8,033 bases of DNA, from assembly GCA_036258055.1 (NCBI GenBank), contig DATAEK010000362.1, positions 1 through 8,033 of the forward strand, given 5' to 3'. This DNA comes from DATAEK01 sp036258055. GTDB taxonomy: Bacteria > Acidobacteriota > Vicinamibacteria > Vicinamibacterales > 2-12-FULL-66-21. This document shows positions 6,482-8,033 of the stretch, in pieces (position 1 is the first letter of the stretch; every line of letters begins with the position of its first letter). Under the pieces are notes generated by a model. The model saw only the letters and a program-made list of their open reading frames with translations. It searched no databases and had not been told where the DNA came from. A program made the translations under genes and the position numbers.

Positions 6482-7816
6482 ATGCGGCTTCCGCGTGCCT
6501 GCCTCGCGCTGGCGCTCGTGTTCGCCTTGCTGACATCGGTCAGGCCGGCGGCCGCCCAGGATGCGCCGCCGCCGCCGCCCGCGCCGCCCGTGCCTCCGAT
6601 CGAGCGTTTCTTCGCTCCTCTCAGGGAGGCGATGAAGGATCTCCCGCCATTCTTGCGGGACACCGACCTGAAGCTTCATTGGCGTAGCTACTACTTCGGC
6701 CGCGAAAATCCCGAAGGCGGCCCCATCAACGAGGCCTGGACGTTCGGGGGCTGGGCCAGCTACAAGTCCGGCTGGCTCTTCGACGTGTTCGGGATCGGTG
6801 CGACCTTCTTCGGCTCGGTGCCGCTCTACGCGCCGGACGACAGGCTCGGGACGCTCCTCCTCAAGCCGGGGCAGAGAGGCTACTCCGTCTTCGGCGAGGC
6901 GTACGCCGCGGTCCGGTACCACGATTACGCGTTCGTGCAGGGCTACCGGCAGGTGGTCAACCAGGCCTACATCAACGCCATTGACAACCGGATGACCCCG
7001 AACACGTTCGAAGGCATCACCGCCGGCGGCAAGGTCGATACCGTCCAGTACTTCGCCGGCTATCTCTCGAAGATCAAGCCCCGGAACCAGGACAAGTTCA
7101 TCTTCATGTCGCAGCAGGCCGGCGCCGTGGGGAGCGACGACGGCGTCATCCTGGGCTCGGTTCGTGTGACACCCCTGGCGGGGCTGCAAATCGACGCCGC
7201 GGAGCAATACGGCATCAACACCTTCAACACGGCGTACCTGGAAGGCGCCTACCTCCTGCCGCTCGACGCGAACTGGAAGCTCCGCCTCGGCGCCCAGTTC
7301 ACGGACCAGCGCGCGGTGGGCGACAAGCTCGTGGCCAACGCGGCGAAAACGGACTGGAGCACGCACCAGGAAGGCGTGCGGGTCCAGGCGCTCTATCGGG
7401 AGAAGGTGCTCACGCTCACCTCCGCCTTCTCGATCACGGACTCGGGGAACTCCATCCAGTCTCCCTGGGGCTACACCCCGAACTACCTCTTGATGATGGA
7501 TCGGGACTTCAACCGCGCCAACGAGAAGGCCGTGCTGTTCGGGGCAGCCTGCGACTTGTCGACGCTGGTTGCCCAGGGGCTCAGCGGCAACTTCAGCGTC
7601 GCCGCGGGCTGGGACGCCATCGATCCCAGGACTGGGGCGAGCGCGCCGGACCAGCGTGAGTACGACGCCACCTTTGACTACCGCCCGCCCTGGCCCCGGC
7701 CCGCGTTCGTCCAGGGTTGGTGGCTCCGCGTGCGCGGCGGCATCCTCGATCAAGACGGAGCCCGGCTCGGCTGGCAGGTGCGCCTGCTTCTCAACTGGGA
7801 CCGAGACCTCTTCTGA
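6482..7816 (+). CDS. OprD-like outer-membrane porin
   Basis: This is a probable substrate-specific outer-membrane channel of 444 residues, a normal length for the OprD family, whose characterised members admit basic amino acids or aromatic acids. The frame is open far upstream. ATG 6482 is chosen because it places a clean Sec signal peptide at the N-terminus (MRLPRACLALALVFALL, cleavage after AAA at about residue 25). An ATG at 6359 would bury that signal behind 41 polar residues. No good Shine-Dalgarno precedes 6482, so the start is less certain. A Pro-rich linker follows (29-39), then a typical family opening (DLKLHWRSYYFGREN, 62-76; EAWTFGGWASYKSGW), PNTFEGITAGG in the middle, many amphipathic strands, and a terminal beta-signal ending in Phe (LLLNWDRDLF), as expected for BAM insertion. 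The fit to OprD is by pattern rather than strong identity; another 16-18 strand porin family is the alternative. The substrate is unknown, and the nearby ring-cleavage remnant only hints at aromatics. Confidence 0.78.
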   Translation: MRLPRACLALALVFALLTSVRPAAAQDAPPPPPAPPVPPIERFFAPLREAMKDLPPFLRDTDLKLHWRSYYFGRENPEGGPINEAWTFGGWASYKSGWLFDVFGIGATFFGSVPLYAPDDRLGTLLLKPGQRGYSVFGEAYAAVRYHDYAFVQGYRQVVNQAYINAIDNRMTPNTFEGITAGGKVDTVQYFAGYLSKIKPRNQDKFIFMSQQAGAVGSDDGVILGSVRVTPLAGLQIDAAEQYGINTFNTAYLEGAYLLPLDANWKLRLGAQFTDQRAVGDKLVANAAKTDWSTHQEGVRVQALYREKVLTLTSAFSITDSGNSIQSPWGYTPNYLLMMDRDFNRANEKAVLFGAACDLSTLVAQGLSGNFSVAAGWDAIDPRTGASAPDQREYDATFDYRPPWPRPAFVQGWWLRVRGGILDQDGARLGWQVRLLLNWDRDLF

Positions 7817-7836
7817 AGCACCTCTGCAGAACGACG

Positions 7837-7852
7837 AGCCGCTCTAGCGGCT
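7837..7852. terminator. Hairpin between convergent genes (AGCCGCT-CT-AGCGGCT), weak terminator candidate
   Basis: A perfect 7-bp inverted repeat begins 21 bases after the porin stop and contains the stop codon of the minus-strand gene. It could serve both convergent transcripts, but the two-base centre would force the inner pairs open and no T-run follows on either strand, so an intrinsic terminator is doubtful. Confidence 0.25.
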
Positions 7853-8033
7853 GCGCCAGAGCTTGGTCGTCACGATGCTGTTGTCATTGAGGGTCATTTC
7901 GACGTTCAGCACGAGATCGCCGGCGGGATTTCTCTGCAACGTTCCCGTGCCGCGCCCTCTCCTGCCCTCCACGAGGAGGCGTCCGTCGCTCACGACGATC
8001 TTGCCGGTTCCGGTCGACGTGCCGTCCGGCAGG
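7844..8033 (-). CDS. C-terminal fragment of unidentified protein
   Basis: On the minus strand a frame is open from the window edge to a TAG at 7846-7844, giving 62 residues of a protein whose start lies beyond base 8033. The fragment is Gly/Thr-rich with alternating polar and hydrophobic residues (KIVVSDGRLLVEG, then DLVLNVEMTLNDNSIVTTKL), suggesting beta-strands, and ends KLWRSR. Most codons end in C or G as in the intact genes here, and the frame stops 27 bases from the convergent porin gene, both of which favour a real gene. I do not recognise the family; a secreted or lipoprotein-like beta-sandwich is one guess. It has no start codon inside the window that would make a plausible short gene. 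Confidence 0.6.
   Translation of the reverse strand, partial: LPDGTSTGTGKIVVSDGRLLVEGRRGRGTGTLQRNPAGDLVLNVEMTLNDNSIVTTKLWRSR

Noticed and set aside
6227..7753. Long minus-strand open frame (508 codons) opposite the porin
   Set aside because: Shadow of the high-GC3 porin gene; composition is Arg/Val/Glu-rich without domain motifs, while the plus strand has signal peptide and barrel features.

Overview
The window comes from a high-GC Gram-negative bacterium: it encodes a tripartite efflux system and two or more outer-membrane proteins with Sec signal peptides. The lineage cannot be fixed from the sequence. The main codon style (C/G-ending codons, ATGA-coupled genes) would suit Acidobacteriota or a high-GC proteobacterium, and a metagenome contig is possible.

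Layout. (1) Bases 1-4055 are the end of a CusB-type periplasmic adaptor and a complete CusA-type heavy-metal RND pump, overlapping by ATGA. The pump keeps all three metal-relay methionines of E. coli CusA, so a Cu(I)/Ag(I) substrate is the best reading. One proton-relay glutamate appears as glutamine. (2) Bases 4056-4281 are a short transition holding a weak open frame that overlaps the pump stop. (3) Bases 4282-4770 encode an intradiol (hydroxyquinol 1,2-dioxygenase-like) enzyme that has lost its middle in frame, including the region of one iron-ligand tyrosine. Its codon use is less GC-biased than the pump's. (4) Bases 4938-5863 encode a secreted outer-membrane barrel protein (a family often labelled 'neuromedin U' or PF13557-like) broken by a one-base frameshift near 5655. 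(5) Bases 5967-6344 encode an intact DoxX-like four-helix membrane protein. (6) Bases 6482-7816 encode an intact OprD-like outer-membrane porin. (7) On the minus strand, 7844-8033 is the C-terminal end of an unidentified protein, convergent with the porin.

How it fits together. CusBA is a metal-export unit. The four downstream genes lie on the same strand and look like an uptake and aromatic-catabolism accessory set (ring-cleavage enzyme, barrel/porin proteins, small membrane protein), but the first two are damaged. The stretch 4100-5865 therefore reads as acquired and decaying DNA, or as a stretch with assembly errors. I found no RNA genes, CRISPR, transposase or clear attachment sites. I see no convincing new system; the most notable points are the truncated dioxygenase, the frameshifted barrel gene and the Glu-to-Gln change in CusA.
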